The position numbers and the translations under genes are program-made. Positions 26,014-34,513 of a stretch of DNA of 64,000 nucleotides are shown in pieces. The number at the start of each line of letters is the position of its first letter. Position 1 is the stretch's first letter. This DNA is from Cyanobium sp. Cruz-8D1 (GTDB lineage: Bacteria; Cyanobacteriota; Cyanobacteriia; PCC-6307; Cyanobiaceae): positions 160,363 to 224,362 of the forward strand of contig NZ_JAGQCD010000002.1 of assembly GCF_024345975.1 (NCBI RefSeq). The letters run 5' to 3'. Below the pieces are notes generated by a model, which ran no database searches, was not told the DNA's origin, and saw only the letters and a program-made list of their open reading frames with translations.

Positions 26014-26849
26014 GATTTAACTAGGGCAAAAGCCTTGCGAGAACTGACTCTCTAAGTTGGCAATGCTGGGCATGTGAGAAGGTATGTGAGAAGGTTCGCC
26101 ATTTTTGCCCCTTTGCTTGCGAAGCCGCAGCCTTCTTGAGGGTCGCCTTCAAACAGCCGCCAAGACGGGATTGAGACGCCAGAGACGTGTGGCCGCAGAT
26201 TTTGCCCCTGCTCCGCAGCGGGGCCAATAGAGGGCTTTCTTACTGCGCAACGAGCTCGATGACAGGCCACTAGCGGATGTGGTGACTGAGCTGGGTGGGT
26301 AGTTGCTGCTGGTGTCGCCCCGTCTAGGCAGCCATCTCTCGGACCAGCTGCCTGCTGTTCAGCCGGCGCGCGTGACCGCTATGGCATCGCGGCCTGGCTG
26401 CGCTGGCAAGACGCTTCGGTCAGCGGCGGCCGTCCTGAACTTGCCACGGCGGTGCCGTGGCTGACGTCAGACAGCCGCCGCCGCCCTCCGCCGCCCTCCG
26501 CTGCCCTCCGGGCGTGGGTGTGGGGCTGAAGGTGTCTCCCGCGACTGCGGTGCCAGGGGTTTTCTGATGCCAATTGATGTTGCTGAAGAGCCGGAATGTC
26601 CTGGCTCAGGCTGATGGCCGAGCGGGAGGATCTGGCTCAGCGGCGCTCCAAGGAGATTGGGCCATATTCCAGTCTGCAGCTGGCTTTTGCTGAGTTGATA
26701 GTGCAAGTGTTCTGGTAGGATAGAGTCTGCGCCAAAGGCCCTAAGCCCATCGCCGGCGGCAACCTCATCCCCTGATCTCGCCATCACCGCCGCATAAGTC
26801 TGAGCGGCCGTGATGCCCCGATCAGTTGTCACCCACGGCAACTGATTCC
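26014..26849. other. Long non-coding stretch at the prophage end, with short repeats
   Basis: No convincing gene. It contains a perfect tandem 12-mer ATGTGAGAAGGT (26072-26095), a hairpin CCACGGC-GGT-GCCGTGG (26444-26460) directly followed by the palindrome CTGACGTCAG (26461-26470), and three tandem 10-mers close to CCGCCCTCCG (26481-26510). The repeats near the tRNA fragment could be arm-type integrase sites; that is inference. An open frame at 26467-26868 on the minus strand is not protein-like. Confidence 0.45.
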
Positions 26850-27347
26850 ATGGCTTTCTGTACTTCATCCAGGTCCGTCATCGCTGCCGGTCGCTCCCTT
26901 GTGATCGCGGCCGGCGGCGGCCGTGATCTGGCCTGGTCCCATCAGCGCATTGCCGCTGAGCTGCTGGCCCGCAGCGGTGGCCGGCTGGTCCATCTGCTGC
27001 TCCACGGCGGGGCCCGCGGTGCCGATGCCGCCATCGCCCGCGCGGCCCATCAGCTGGGCTGGTCGGCGCTGGTCCTGCCTGCCGAGTGGCGGCGCCATGG
27101 CCGGGCCGCCGGGCCGATCCGCAACCGGGAGCTGCTTGAGCTGGCTGTGGCCAGGGCCGAGGCCCACACCTCCCCTGGGGTCTCCACCTCCGTGCTGGTG
27201 GTGGCTTTCCCCGGCGGACCTGGCACGGCCTCGTTGGTGAGCGAAGCCCGCCGCATGGTTTCCCGTGCGCCGGTGCCGATCGCCGTGGTGGAAGTCAGCC
27301 CATCAGCGGGCCGTTGGGCCAAGCCCACTGCTGTCTCTTGCCCCTGA
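26850..27347 (+). CDS. SLOG/YspA-like (DUF2493) nucleotide-binding protein
   Basis: About 165 residues with the DUF2493/YspA pattern: LLLHGGARGADAAIARAAHQLGW, then PAEWRRHGRAAGPIRNRELL and VLVVAFPGGPGTASLVSEARR. The SLOG fold binds nucleotides or their derivatives; phage and defence systems use such domains as sensors, but no partner effector is evident here. First gene of the rightward group with Gp157 and Rad52. Start at ATG 26850 (MAFCTSSRSVIAAG); an in-frame start 24 nt upstream also exists. Confidence 0.8.
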   Translation: MAFCTSSRSVIAAGRSLVIAAGGGRDLAWSHQRIAAELLARSGGRLVHLLLHGGARGADAAIARAAHQLGWSALVLPAEWRRHGRAAGPIRNRELLELAVARAEAHTSPGVSTSVLVVAFPGGPGTASLVSEARRMVSRAPVPIAVVEVSPSAGRWAKPTAVSCP

Positions 27348-27396
27348 AGCCTTCCGCGCCATTAGGCGCCTCCGTTCCCATTCCCATTTCACCGTC

Positions 27397-28026
27397 ATGC
27401 CCGTTCTTACCCCCACCCCCACCGCTGCTGCCACGGCGCCCGTTCACGTTGCTGCGGATGCAGCTGGCCCCGCCTGTTCCTTGCAGCGCTCAAGCTCCCT
27501 TTGGCAGCTGGGCATCGAGGCCCAGGAGCTCACCACGGCCATCGGCCAGCTGGCCCAGCAGCTGGAAGCCGACGACGACACCCGCGCCCAGGCCCTCGCC
27601 GAGCTGGAGGCCGCCCTCCTTGCGGAAGAAGGCAACAAACAGGCCCTGGCTGCCAAAGCCGATGCCACCTGCTGGGTGATCGAGCACCTGCGCGGCCAGG
27701 CCGCCTACCGCCAGCAGCAGGCCAAGCGGCTCACCGAGCTGTCCCGCTCCGATGCCTCCCGGGCCGATGCCCTCGAGGACTCGCTCGTCCTGGTGCTCAC
27801 CCGCCTGCAGCCCACCGCCAATCGCTTCTCGTTCCCCAATCACGAGCTGACTTCCCGCAAGTCCCAGGCGGTCGAGATCGGCGACGAGGACGCCCTCCCC
27901 TCCGATTGGCTCACCCTCAAGACCACCAGCCAGCCCGACAAGGCCGCCATCAAAGAAGCCCTCAAAGCCGGCCACCTCATCCCCGGGGCCCAGCTGGTCT
28001 CCCGCCGCTCCTGGCGCATCCACTGA
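27397..28026 (+). CDS. Siphovirus Gp157-like protein
   Basis: 209 residues: a helical first half (LAQQLEADDDTRAQALAELEAALLAEEGNKQALAAKADATCWVIE), a coiled AYRQQQAKRLTELSR segment and a C-terminal part with VEIGDEDALPSDWLT and KAAIKEALKAGHLIPGAQLVSRRSWRI, the usual Gp157 layout. This family commonly sits beside phage recombination genes and was first noted for phage-resistance effects in streptococci. It precedes the Rad52-like gene. The ATG gives MPVLTPTPTAAA. Confidence 0.8.
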   Translation: MPVLTPTPTAAATAPVHVAADAAGPACSLQRSSSLWQLGIEAQELTTAIGQLAQQLEADDDTRAQALAELEAALLAEEGNKQALAAKADATCWVIEHLRGQAAYRQQQAKRLTELSRSDASRADALEDSLVLVLTRLQPTANRFSFPNHELTSRKSQAVEIGDEDALPSDWLTLKTTSQPDKAAIKEALKAGHLIPGAQLVSRRSWRIH

Positions 28027-28109
28027 GGGGGCAGAGCCTCCTCGCAAGTGGGCTTCCGGTGGTGCAGCCGGGGCCCGCTTCCCTCCTCACACCATCGCCG
28101 CTCATCGCC

Positions 28110-29126
28110 ATGAACGTCACCGTTCCTTCTGCCAACGGGGCCAGCACCACCAGCCGGCCCGCTGCTCCTCGTCCCGTCCAGAGGCCTTCATCGGCACTGG
28201 AGCTGATCCGCTCTACTGACCTCCACGAGGCAGCGCCTCCAACATCCGCCCCGGCTCCGCAGGCCCACCAGGCACTGCCCAGCGGCTTCTCCCCCGAGCA
28301 GCACGCTGCCCTTGCCGCCCCCCTTGATCGGGCCAACGTCCGCCAGCGGGAGCAGGGCCGCGGGAAGGTCGCCTACGTCGAGGGCTGGTTCGCCGTGGCT
28401 GAGGCGAACCGCATCTTTGGTTTTGACGGCTGGCAACGGCAGACCATCGCCATGCGCTGCGTCGCCCAGGCTGAGCGCTCGATCGGTAGGGACCAGAAGC
28501 CTGGCTGGGGCGTCACCTACACCGCCCGCGTGCGCGTCACCGTCTCAGCAGGTGGCCGGCCTCCTTTGATCCGGGAGGGCAGCGGCGCCGGCCACGGCAT
28601 CGATGTGGACCTGGGCCAGGCCCATGAGTCCGCCCTCAAAGAAGCCGAGACTGACGCGATGAAGCGGGCCCTGATGACCTTCGGGAATCCGTTTGGCCTC
28701 GCCTTGTATGACAAGGCGCAGCGACAGGTCAGTAGTGCGGCGGGCCAAGGTCAAAGCCATGGAGAGACGGCAGGGCTTCAGCGGCCCGGCGGGCAGCGGT
28801 CTTCTGTAAGCCGGCCGGCGCCTGCCGCACCCGCTCCCAGCACCGCTGCCCAGGGAGAAGCGCGCACCCAGGTAACGGCACCGACCCCAGCGCCATCAGC
28901 TCCGTCCGAGGCGAGCCTCGTGGCCCTTGATGCCGAGACGATCCAGCAGCTCCACAGCACCCTGCGGGCCCTTCCCAGGCCCCTGCTGGAAAGCCTCACC
29001 CGGGCGTTCCGCAAGCGGTTCCAGGTGCCCGACACCGCGGTGACTATCGCCGATCGGATCAGCCAGAAGTGCCACCACGACTGGATCGAGGCCTTCCTTG
29101 TCCAGTACGAGCAGGTAGAGGAGTAG
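28110..29126 (+). CDS. Rad52/22-family single-strand annealing protein
   Basis: 338 residues. The conserved Rad52 core is at about residues 50-210: LDRANVRQREQGRGKVAYVEGWFAVAEANRIFGFDGWQRQTI, GVTYTARVRVTV, GSGAGHGIDVDLGQAHESALKEAETDAMKRALMTFGNPFGLALYDK. It anneals complementary strands during phage recombination, probably with the PD-(D/E)XK exonuclease at 60670-61362. The middle is proline- and alanine-rich; the C terminus is helical (ETIQQLHSTLRALPRPLLESLTRAFRKRF). It ends in TAG. The ATG at 28110 follows a GC-rich 83-nt gap. Confidence 0.92.
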   Translation: MNVTVPSANGASTTSRPAAPRPVQRPSSALELIRSTDLHEAAPPTSAPAPQAHQALPSGFSPEQHAALAAPLDRANVRQREQGRGKVAYVEGWFAVAEANRIFGFDGWQRQTIAMRCVAQAERSIGRDQKPGWGVTYTARVRVTVSAGGRPPLIREGSGAGHGIDVDLGQAHESALKEAETDAMKRALMTFGNPFGLALYDKAQRQVSSAAGQGQSHGETAGLQRPGGQRSSVSRPAPAAPAPSTAAQGEARTQVTAPTPAPSAPSEASLVALDAETIQQLHSTLRALPRPLLESLTRAFRKRFQVPDTAVTIADRISQKCHHDWIEAFLVQYEQVEE

Positions 29127-29162
29127 TCCACGATTGCTTCGGCCGCATCAGATCGCCTAGCC

Positions 29163-29891
29163 TCAGAGGGGTGCGTTGTGCTCCGGCGGGCACCGACGCC
29201 TGTCCGAGGAGCGGTCACGCCGAATCGGCAGGTGGACCCACATGACAGTAGGCAGCTCAAAGTCCCGGGCCAGGCGGGCCACAGTCGCCGCTACTTCTTG
29301 AACGGTTGGCGTCGTGCAGGTGCCCGAGGGGAAGGGCATCGCGACAGGGTCTGTCTCGGGGGGGAAGAAGACGGAGTCGGGACTCAAGACAGACCGATCT
29401 TCTGGCAGGCCTTGGTCACGTCCCGTATCGGCTGAGGCATCCGGATCAGGGATGACCTGCTCAGCAATCGGCCGGAGCTGTAGCCCCGTGGGAGTCACCT
29501 GCAGGTTGACCTCAGCACCCTCGAAGGCATGGAGCTGATTCAGGTCGCCAAAGCAACTGCTGAAGGCCTGAGCGGAGAGAGTCTTCCCCTGAGGATGGAT
29601 CAGCGTCACATCGGCATAGGGATCACCCGTAGCTGAGACGCCGAACGCCTCGACCTTGTGCAGCAAACAGCGGGTCGGCTGGGGGTCAGGCGTCACAGCC
29701 ACCCCCTTTCTGGAGCGGCCGAGCGCAGAACAGACGCGCTGGAGCAGCCCTCCAAGCCAGCCACTGGACACATCGAGCAGCTCGATGCAGGAACTGTCAA
29801 GGCGCCATAGGCCATTGACGAGTTGTGAACGCCGGACTCGCTGTCCGGCTTCTGATGAGTCACCATTAGGCAGCTCTTGACGAAGGAGCAC
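29163..29891 (-). CDS. Hypothetical prophage protein
   Basis: 242 residues from a GTG start, convergent with the Rad52-like gene. The segment CLLHKVEAFGVSATGDPYADVTLIHPQGKTLSAQAFSSCFGDLNQLHAFEGAEVNLQVTPTGLQLRPI reads like a small beta-rich domain. The C-terminal 90 residues are low in order. No family recognised and the start is uncertain. Confidence 0.5.
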   Translation of the reverse strand: MLLRQELPNGDSSEAGQRVRRSQLVNGLWRLDSSCIELLDVSSGWLGGLLQRVCSALGRSRKGVAVTPDPQPTRCLLHKVEAFGVSATGDPYADVTLIHPQGKTLSAQAFSSCFGDLNQLHAFEGAEVNLQVTPTGLQLRPIAEQVIPDPDASADTGRDQGLPEDRSVLSPDSVFFPPETDPVAMPFPSGTCTTPTVQEVAATVARLARDFELPTVMWVHLPIRRDRSSDRRRCPPEHNAPL

Positions 29892-30439
29892 CCCTCAAGG
29901 GTTGGCTCAGGGAGGTAGTAGCCCCTGGGCCTTTCCTTTTGGAAAAACCCAGGGCTCCCAGACCGGAAGACCGAGTGAAGCCAGCCCCTTTCGGAGTGAA
30001 GACAGTTTGGCACCACCACTGGGGTGCGCAACGGGGCCATGCCACCACCAGTGGTAGCAGGCCAGGGAATGTTGCGAGGTGTTACAGGAATTTGGCGGGT
30101 GTGCTTAGAATCGCCTCTTGTGGTTACGTGTTACGAGAGTTCATAAGGCTAGGCACCACGGGCCCGTATAACCAAAAATAACCCCAAAACCCGAGATCCA
30201 TTGCAGCGCAAGGGATCTTAAAATTGTCCAGCTAGACCAGCTTTGCGACGCTGTGACAATCAGGAAACTGTCTGCATGGCTGCCGGAGCTCGCATTTTGC
30301 TTCCCCGTCAACGCTGTTTCAATGCAGGAACTGCATCGATTCGCCGGTTTGGCGCAGTCCAAAAGGCGGCTCCGGCCCATAGCGAGAAGGCATCGGATTG
30401 ATGGATTGCAGGGCCATGGCGCTGGCGATCACGCCACCC
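29892..30439. other. Intergenic stretch, partly AT-rich, with a strong stem-loop
   Basis: No gene supported. Base composition falls between about 30050 and 30330. A stem-loop at 30194-30218 pairs AGATCC with GGATCT and TTGC with GCAA around an AGC loop, with one mismatch. It lies upstream of the first structured leader and could be a promoter or control region for the rightward small genes. Confidence 0.4.
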
Positions 30440-30560
30440 GGCCTGCCCCGGCTTGCGCGCCGCGCAAGGGCTGACGCGAGTCGCTGCGCTTCGCTTCGCG
30501 CCCCTTGCGCAACGCAGGCTGCGCCGGGGCTTGACGGCGGTGTCGTTCGCCAGCACAGCC
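30440..30560 (+). promoter_or_regulatory. Structured leader element, copy A (most diverged)
   Basis: Inverted-repeat leader directly before the gene at 30561. The outer stem is GCCCCGGC (30445-30452) with GCCGGGGC (30523-30530); the inner stem is GCGCAAGGG (30462-30470) with CCCTTGCGC (30502-30510). The left arm is followed by CTGACGCGAG, a weak match to the 9-nt bulge of the other copies. The start codon lies 53 nt after CCCTTG, in the context CAGCCATGG. Confidence 0.6.
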
Positions 30561-30773
30561 ATGGCCGCCACTCCTCTCAGCCTCGCCTGTCCGATTCGCA
30601 TCATCTCCGTGCAGCTCCTCGGGGCTGCCGGTGAGCTCCTGCGGGTGCTCTTCCTCGATCGCGAGGGGCACATCTCAGCAGCGCCGCACTACGTGCCCCG
30701 CGATGAAGCCCTGATCCTGGCCTCCAATCAGCAGAGGGTGCTCGGGCCTCAGGCGAGGGTGCGGGTGCTCTGA
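30561..30773 (+). CDS. 70-residue prophage protein, small-protein family member 1
   Basis: MAATPLSLACPIRIISVQLLGAAGE, then LLRVLFLDREGHISAAPHYVPRDEALILASNQQRVLG, ending VRVL. Distantly resembles the 70-residue protein at 45925-46137 in layout: an IR-x-x-x-V start, an L-x-V-x-F-x-x-R-x-G centre, a conserved P and an ending in V-x-VL. Function unknown. It is preceded by leader copy A and followed within 10 nt by a terminator, so it is a one-gene transcription unit. Confidence 0.6.
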   Translation: MAATPLSLACPIRIISVQLLGAAGELLRVLFLDREGHISAAPHYVPRDEALILASNQQRVLGPQARVRVL

Positions 30774-30780
30774 GGTGCTC

Positions 30781-30806
30781 GCCCGGCGGCATCCCCGCCG
30801 GGCTTT
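30781..30806 (+). terminator. Intrinsic terminator after the 30561 gene
   Basis: A perfect 9-bp stem GCCCGGCGG/CCGCCGGGC with a 5-nt loop, followed by a short TTT run, 8 nt after the upstream stop codon. Confidence 0.65.
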
Positions 30807-30835
30807 CTCCGGTGGGGGCCTGGTTCGCGTACGGG

Positions 30836-31822
30836 TCAATTTGCGCTACTGAGCCCCACATACACCGGTTGAAACCACTGCATCCGGCGGCTCTGACGTT
30901 TCTCGCCGTGCAACACGGTGTGCCAGTGGCCTCGGCGCCAGTGGGGTCGGCGCGGGGCGCTGGCGCTGGCGCCGCTCGGGCTGCCCGGTGAAGGCGCCCT
31001 GGTGGTGCGATCAAGCCGGAAGTCCTTGCCGATCCACACCGGGCCCTGGGGCTTCACGGCGCCGGTGTCGTCGGCACTGCCAGCGGAGAAACCCTTGCCG
31101 CTTGGCATCTTGGCGGCCGGGCCGGTGGTAAGCAGTTCCGGCTGGTAGAGCTGCACCAGCAGGGCGTTGATTGCCAGGTCCTCCATGCGCTGGTTGGTGC
31201 TATGCACCGCCTGCTCATCCCACTGCCAGGCCGGATGGCTCATGTCTTCCTCGGTGGGTTGGCGCTCACCGATTTGGGCAAAGGAGTGGCGGGTGAGGTA
31301 GCAGCTGCCATCGAGGGCCAGACCAACGCAGCTGATGCCGCTAATGCGATGGGCCATAGGCGGCAGCCAGTTGGCCATCACCCGCAGGTCAGCCACGATC
31401 ACCACCGGGATCGGCACCCCGTCTTCTGTGAATAGGGCCCCGTCTGGAAGCATCAACCGGAAGCAGGGCAGCACCTGCGGCAGCTCCTCATCGAGGTGGG
31501 GCGAGGGGGTGCGGCGGAAAGCTTCTGTCAGCTCCGGCGCCAGGAAACGGGGCGGCGCCTCCACAATCCGGGCCCAGCGGCAGGTGGTAGCAGCCCAGAA
31601 GCCGATCGGATCTTCCAGCTCATCGATGAACTGCAGGGTCGCCTCGATCATTGCTGCAAAGGCCAGGTGATTGGCCCAGTGCTGAAAGCCCCGCGGGGAG
31701 CGGTAGCGGTGCTGCTCCTGCTGGATGTAAAGGTCCTGGCGGCGCAGTTTTGTGATCACCGAGCCGATCGGCGGCAAGTTCGCCTTGCTGGCACGGATCG
31801 ATTCAGGCGTCAGAGGGCTCAT
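30836..31822 (-). CDS. Hypothetical protein with C-terminal HWRRGHWH motif
   Basis: 328 residues. The N-terminal two thirds are a mixed domain (ATTCRWARIVEAPPRFLAPELTEAF, VLPCFRLMLPDGALFTEDGVPIPVVIVADL, ISCVGLALDGSCYLTRHSF). The C terminus is PRRPHWRRGHWHTVLHGEKRQSRRMQWFQPVYVG. This HWRRGHW-to-W-x-x-P-V pattern recurs at the end of ~300-residue phage and plasmid proteins, some of which I recall being annotated as AcrVA2-like. That link is from memory and unverified. It lies on the minus strand amid rightward genes. Confidence 0.6.
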   Translation of the reverse strand: MSPLTPESIRASKANLPPIGSVITKLRRQDLYIQQEQHRYRSPRGFQHWANHLAFAAMIEATLQFIDELEDPIGFWAATTCRWARIVEAPPRFLAPELTEAFRRTPSPHLDEELPQVLPCFRLMLPDGALFTEDGVPIPVVIVADLRVMANWLPPMAHRISGISCVGLALDGSCYLTRHSFAQIGERQPTEEDMSHPAWQWDEQAVHSTNQRMEDLAINALLVQLYQPELLTTGPAAKMPSGKGFSAGSADDTGAVKPQGPVWIGKDFRLDRTTRAPSPGSPSGASASAPRRPHWRRGHWHTVLHGEKRQSRRMQWFQPVYVGLSSAN

Positions 31823-31980
31823 CAGCCAGGTAGTGGCGGCTTGCAGGTGGCGGTGCAGGGGTTACTGGATGTGATGCCGTTGGAGCCGCTGTTTGACTTG
31901 CAGAAGGAGACTTTGAGATAAAGAGGAGGCTCAACTTTGAAGCTGAAGAATGGACATTTCAGGTCAATGAGGATTCACCG

Positions 31981-32262
31981 ATGAAAAAGTCGTCCTCCCG
32001 TCCAATGCTGTTTCGCCAGCTCGATCCCCTGCTGCCGGGGCTGCTGCAGCGCTGCTCCGGCGCCGAGCTCGAGCAGGTGGTGCGCCAGAAGCTGGAGGCC
32101 CTCACCGGCGAGAGCTGGGCCACTGAAGACCTGGGGCCGCTGTTTGCCCTGTTCGACCTACGGACCGCATCGGATCATGCCGTGGGGCAGATAGGCGATG
32201 AGGCCTTCGCGGCCTGGCTGGAAGGGGCCACGCCGGAGGAGCTGGAGCGGTGGCAGCCATGA
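31981..32262 (+). CDS. Hypothetical acidic prophage protein
   Basis: 93 residues, helical and acidic (LFRQLDPLLPGLLQRCSGAELEQVVRQKLEALTGESW; IGDEAFAAWLEGATPEELERW). It overlaps the start of the C39-like peptidase by 4 nt (ATGA), so the two are translationally coupled and may act together. No family recognised. Confidence 0.6.
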   Translation: MKKSSSRPMLFRQLDPLLPGLLQRCSGAELEQVVRQKLEALTGESWATEDLGPLFALFDLRTASDHAVGQIGDEAFAAWLEGATPEELERWQP

Positions 32263-33062
32263 GCAAAACCACCAAGCAGGGGAAGCCTCCGATCCCCACC
32301 AGGAATTACGTCAGCCACTACGACCCCACCAAGAGCCATCACCGGGCCTGGCTGCAGGCGGTGCTGGACCTGTTGGTGCAGCACGAGCCCGAGGCCCTGG
32401 CTGAGGGCAGTGAGCTGCGGGATCTGTGGAAGGCCGCGGTGGAGCCCAAGGCGCCGGCACAGGCGCATGCTCCTGCCGTTCTGCGTCATCCCAACCCGCT
32501 GGTGGGTGTACCCCGGTTCAGTCAGCGCGATTCCGCCCAGCTGGCCCAGCGGGACCGCACCTGCTTCTCCTCCAGCTGCGCCATGCTCCTGGAAGCCATC
32601 AAGCCCGGCACGCTCCAGGGCGCCAATGGCGACGACCACTACCTGGCGGTGGTGCAGCGCTTTGGCGACACCACCGATGCCAACGCCCAGCTGCGTGCCC
32701 TGGCCCATTTCGGCATCACGGCCCGGCTAGTGCAGACCGCTGACTTCCAGCTGATTGAGCGGCAGATCAACCGCGGCATCCCTGTCCCCTGCGGCTACAT
32801 CCACCGCGGCCCGGTTGATCGGCCCACCGGCTCGGGGCACTGGCTGATCGTCTACGGACACACCCCCACCCATGTGCTGGTCAACGACCCCTGGGGGGAG
32901 CCCGATCTGATCCACGGCACCACCCTCAACGCCAACGGCGTGGGCCTGCGGTTCTCCCGCCTCAACTTCGGCAAGCGCTGGATGGTGGAGCCCATCGGCG
33001 GCGGTACCTATCGCTATGCCGCAGGCAAGGGCTGGGCGGTGGTGGTGGACAGCTTCCGCTGA
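32259..33062 (+). CDS. C39-like papain-fold peptidase
   Basis: 267 residues. A peptidase C39-like domain fills the C-terminal half. The catalytic cysteine is in RDRTCFSSSCAMLLEAI, the histidine in GSGHWLIVYGH and the aspartate or asparagine in HVLVNDPWGEPD. The N-terminal ~85 residues are a linker (RNYVSHYDPTKSHHRAWLQAVLDLL). Stand-alone C39-like enzymes in phages may act on peptide bonds in the wall or on a phage protein; the target is unknown. Coupled to the upstream 93-residue gene. Confidence 0.75.
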   Translation: MSKTTKQGKPPIPTRNYVSHYDPTKSHHRAWLQAVLDLLVQHEPEALAEGSELRDLWKAAVEPKAPAQAHAPAVLRHPNPLVGVPRFSQRDSAQLAQRDRTCFSSSCAMLLEAIKPGTLQGANGDDHYLAVVQRFGDTTDANAQLRALAHFGITARLVQTADFQLIERQINRGIPVPCGYIHRGPVDRPTGSGHWLIVYGHTPTHVLVNDPWGEPDLIHGTTLNANGVGLRFSRLNFGKRWMVEPIGGGTYRYAAGKGWAVVVDSFR

Positions 33063-33097
33063 GGCGATCGACTGCGCTTTGAGGTCGGTGCCGCAGG

Positions 33098-33239
33098 CCC
33101 TTCCATGCTCCGCGCCTGGGCAAGGGTTTCACCAGCCAGCCGGGCTGGACGTTGGGCTCCGCTGCGCTCCGCCATTCGCTGGTGGCTGGCCCTTGCCTGG
33201 CGGCGCGGCTGCAGGGCGGGTCCTGCGTCACCCCCTCCT
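33098..33239 (+). promoter_or_regulatory. Structured leader element, copy B
   Basis: Long hairpin leader: outer stem CCGCGCC (33110-33116)/GGCGCGG (33202-33208), GGCAAGGG (33119-33126)/CCCTTGCC (33190-33197), a 9-nt bulge TTTCACCAG, then CCAGCC (33136-33141)/GGCTGG (33184-33189). The loop contains GACGTTGGGCTCCGCTGCGC, also seen in copy D. A GTG start follows CCCTTG after 44 nt. Confidence 0.75.
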
Positions 33240-33965
33240 GTGGCTGCTGCCCAGTCCCACCGTGCCTCCCTGTCCTTCCCGTCTGACAACGGCAAAACCG
33301 GCCCGATCGCTGTCTCCAGCACCAGCCGGCTCACCTGCCCCTCCTCCTGCCCCCTCGCCGGGGATCAGGGCTGCTACGCCGAAGCTGGCTTCCACACCCG
33401 GCTGCACTGGGATCGGCTCAGCCGGGGCGAGAGCGGCCTGCCGGCGGCGGCCTTCATCAAGCAGGTGCTGGCGCTGCCGGCCGGGATCCTGTTCCGCCAT
33501 TGCGTGGCCGGAGATCAATGGCCCGATCCGGCCGATCCGCTGCGCATCGATCAGGCCCTGTTGCTGCAGCTGGCTCGGGCCACCCGGCATCTGCGGGCGG
33601 CCTGGTCATTCACCCACTTCCCGATGAGTCCAGAGAATCAAGCCGCTGTGCGGCAGGCAGCCGCCAAGGGGCTGGTGGTCAATGCCTCCACCGAGTCCCG
33701 CTCCTTGGCAGCAGCCATGGTGCGCCAGGGTCTCCCGGCGGTCTGCGTGGTGCCGTCCGATGCGCCGGCGGTGTTTCGCCACGAGGGCGTGCGCTTTGTG
33801 GCCTGCCCCGCCAGCCGCCGGGGGAGAGGCGGCCGCAAAGTCCAGTGCATCAGCTGCGGCGGCCGCTTTGGCATCCCCCTCTGCGCCCAAGCCGATCGGC
33901 CGTTTGTGATCACCTTTCCCGCCCATGGCCCCCGGGCGGCGGCCGCAGCGGCCCACTGCAGCTGA
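33240..33965 (+). CDS. Cysteine-motif phage protein (DUF7227-like)
   Basis: 241 residues from the GTG that ends leader copy B. The N terminus has TCPSSCPLAGDQGCYAEAG, a C-x3-C-x6-C cluster, and later come LFRHCVAGDQWPDPADPLRIDQALLLQLARA, WSFTHF and CISCGGRFGIPLCAQ. This arrangement is known from phage proteins I associate with the DUF7227 group; activity unknown. The cysteines suggest a metal or Fe-S site (inference). The longer open frame starting at 33105 would run through the hairpin and is unlikely. Confidence 0.65.
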   Translation: MAAAQSHRASLSFPSDNGKTGPIAVSSTSRLTCPSSCPLAGDQGCYAEAGFHTRLHWDRLSRGESGLPAAAFIKQVLALPAGILFRHCVAGDQWPDPADPLRIDQALLLQLARATRHLRAAWSFTHFPMSPENQAAVRQAAAKGLVVNASTESRSLAAAMVRQGLPAVCVVPSDAPAVFRHEGVRFVACPASRRGRGGRKVQCISCGGRFGIPLCAQADRPFVITFPAHGPRAAAAAAHCS

Positions 33966-33979
33966 GGGGTTTGCCCCTC
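33964..33979 (+). terminator. Hairpin overlapping the stop of the DUF7227-like gene
   Basis: A 6-bp stem GAGGGG/CCCCTC with a TTTG loop begins within the stop codon region. There is no T-run after it, so it may protect the mRNA 3' end rather than terminate. Further stem-forming sequence follows up to the next start at 34107. Confidence 0.35.
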
Positions 33980-34106
33980 TGGAGCCAGCCCCTGTGGGGC
34001 TCGACCCTCTGGGTCTTGCTCCGGTCCTCTCCAGTTTGAGGCCCTCCTGACGTCGGACCTCCGCTGGGATCGGTCCCGTCGCTGCGCCAGACCTGGCGCC
34101 GATTTC

Positions 34107-34412
34107 ATGGCCACCCGCTCTGCTGCTGCCTCACCGTTCTGCCGGCCAGCAGAAGATCCCTTCCTGCTGCTCGAATCCACCCTCCGTTCCATCGAGGTGG
34201 TGCTGATGCTGCGGCGCGGGTTGCCGCTGCGCCGCACCTGGAGCGAGCAGCCCTATGGAGAAGAAGAGATCACCCGCCTGGAAGAGGAAGTGCTGCCCGC
34301 CATCCGCGAGTGTCTGGTGCGGGTGGAGGAGCTCGATCAGCGGCTGCTAGCTCAGCATGAGTTGCTGGTGCTGCGCTGCGAGCGCGAATCCAAGCGGCAC
34401 GCCCTGGCCTAA
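34107..34412 (+). CDS. Helical hypothetical prophage protein
   Basis: 101 residues, mainly charged helix (SYGEEEITRLEEEV-like stretch, ECLVRVEELDQRLLAQHELLVLRCERESKRH), likely a coiled coil. No family recognised. Its 140-nt leader is GC-rich and can fold, and has some resemblance to the structured leaders (CTGACGTCGGACCTCCGCTG) but lacks the CAAGGG/CCCTTG pair. Followed by a terminator at 34455. Confidence 0.5.
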   Translation: MATRSAAASPFCRPAEDPFLLLESTLRSIEVVLMLRRGLPLRRTWSEQPYGEEEITRLEEEVLPAIRECLVRVEELDQRLLAQHELLVLRCERESKRHALA

Positions 34413-34454
34413 GGCCCAGGAGCCCCAGGCTCAGGAGCCAAAGGCTCAGGCCCG

Positions 34455-34479
34455 GCCGGGGGCCTAATCCCGGCTTTTT
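34455..34479 (+). terminator. Intrinsic terminator
   Basis: GCCGGG/CCCGGC stem with an 8-nt loop followed by five T residues, 40 nt after the stop of the gene at 34107-34412. It is the clearest rho-independent terminator in the prophage. Confidence 0.8.
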
Positions 34480-34513
34480 CACCCTGTTGGATTGCTGGAG
34501 TTGAGGGTCAGCC

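Noticed and set aside
26467..26868. Minus-strand 133-codon frame at the prophage end as an integrase or transposase remnant
   Set aside because: The translation shows no integrase or transposase motif, and its end is low-complexity sequence from the tandem 10-mers.
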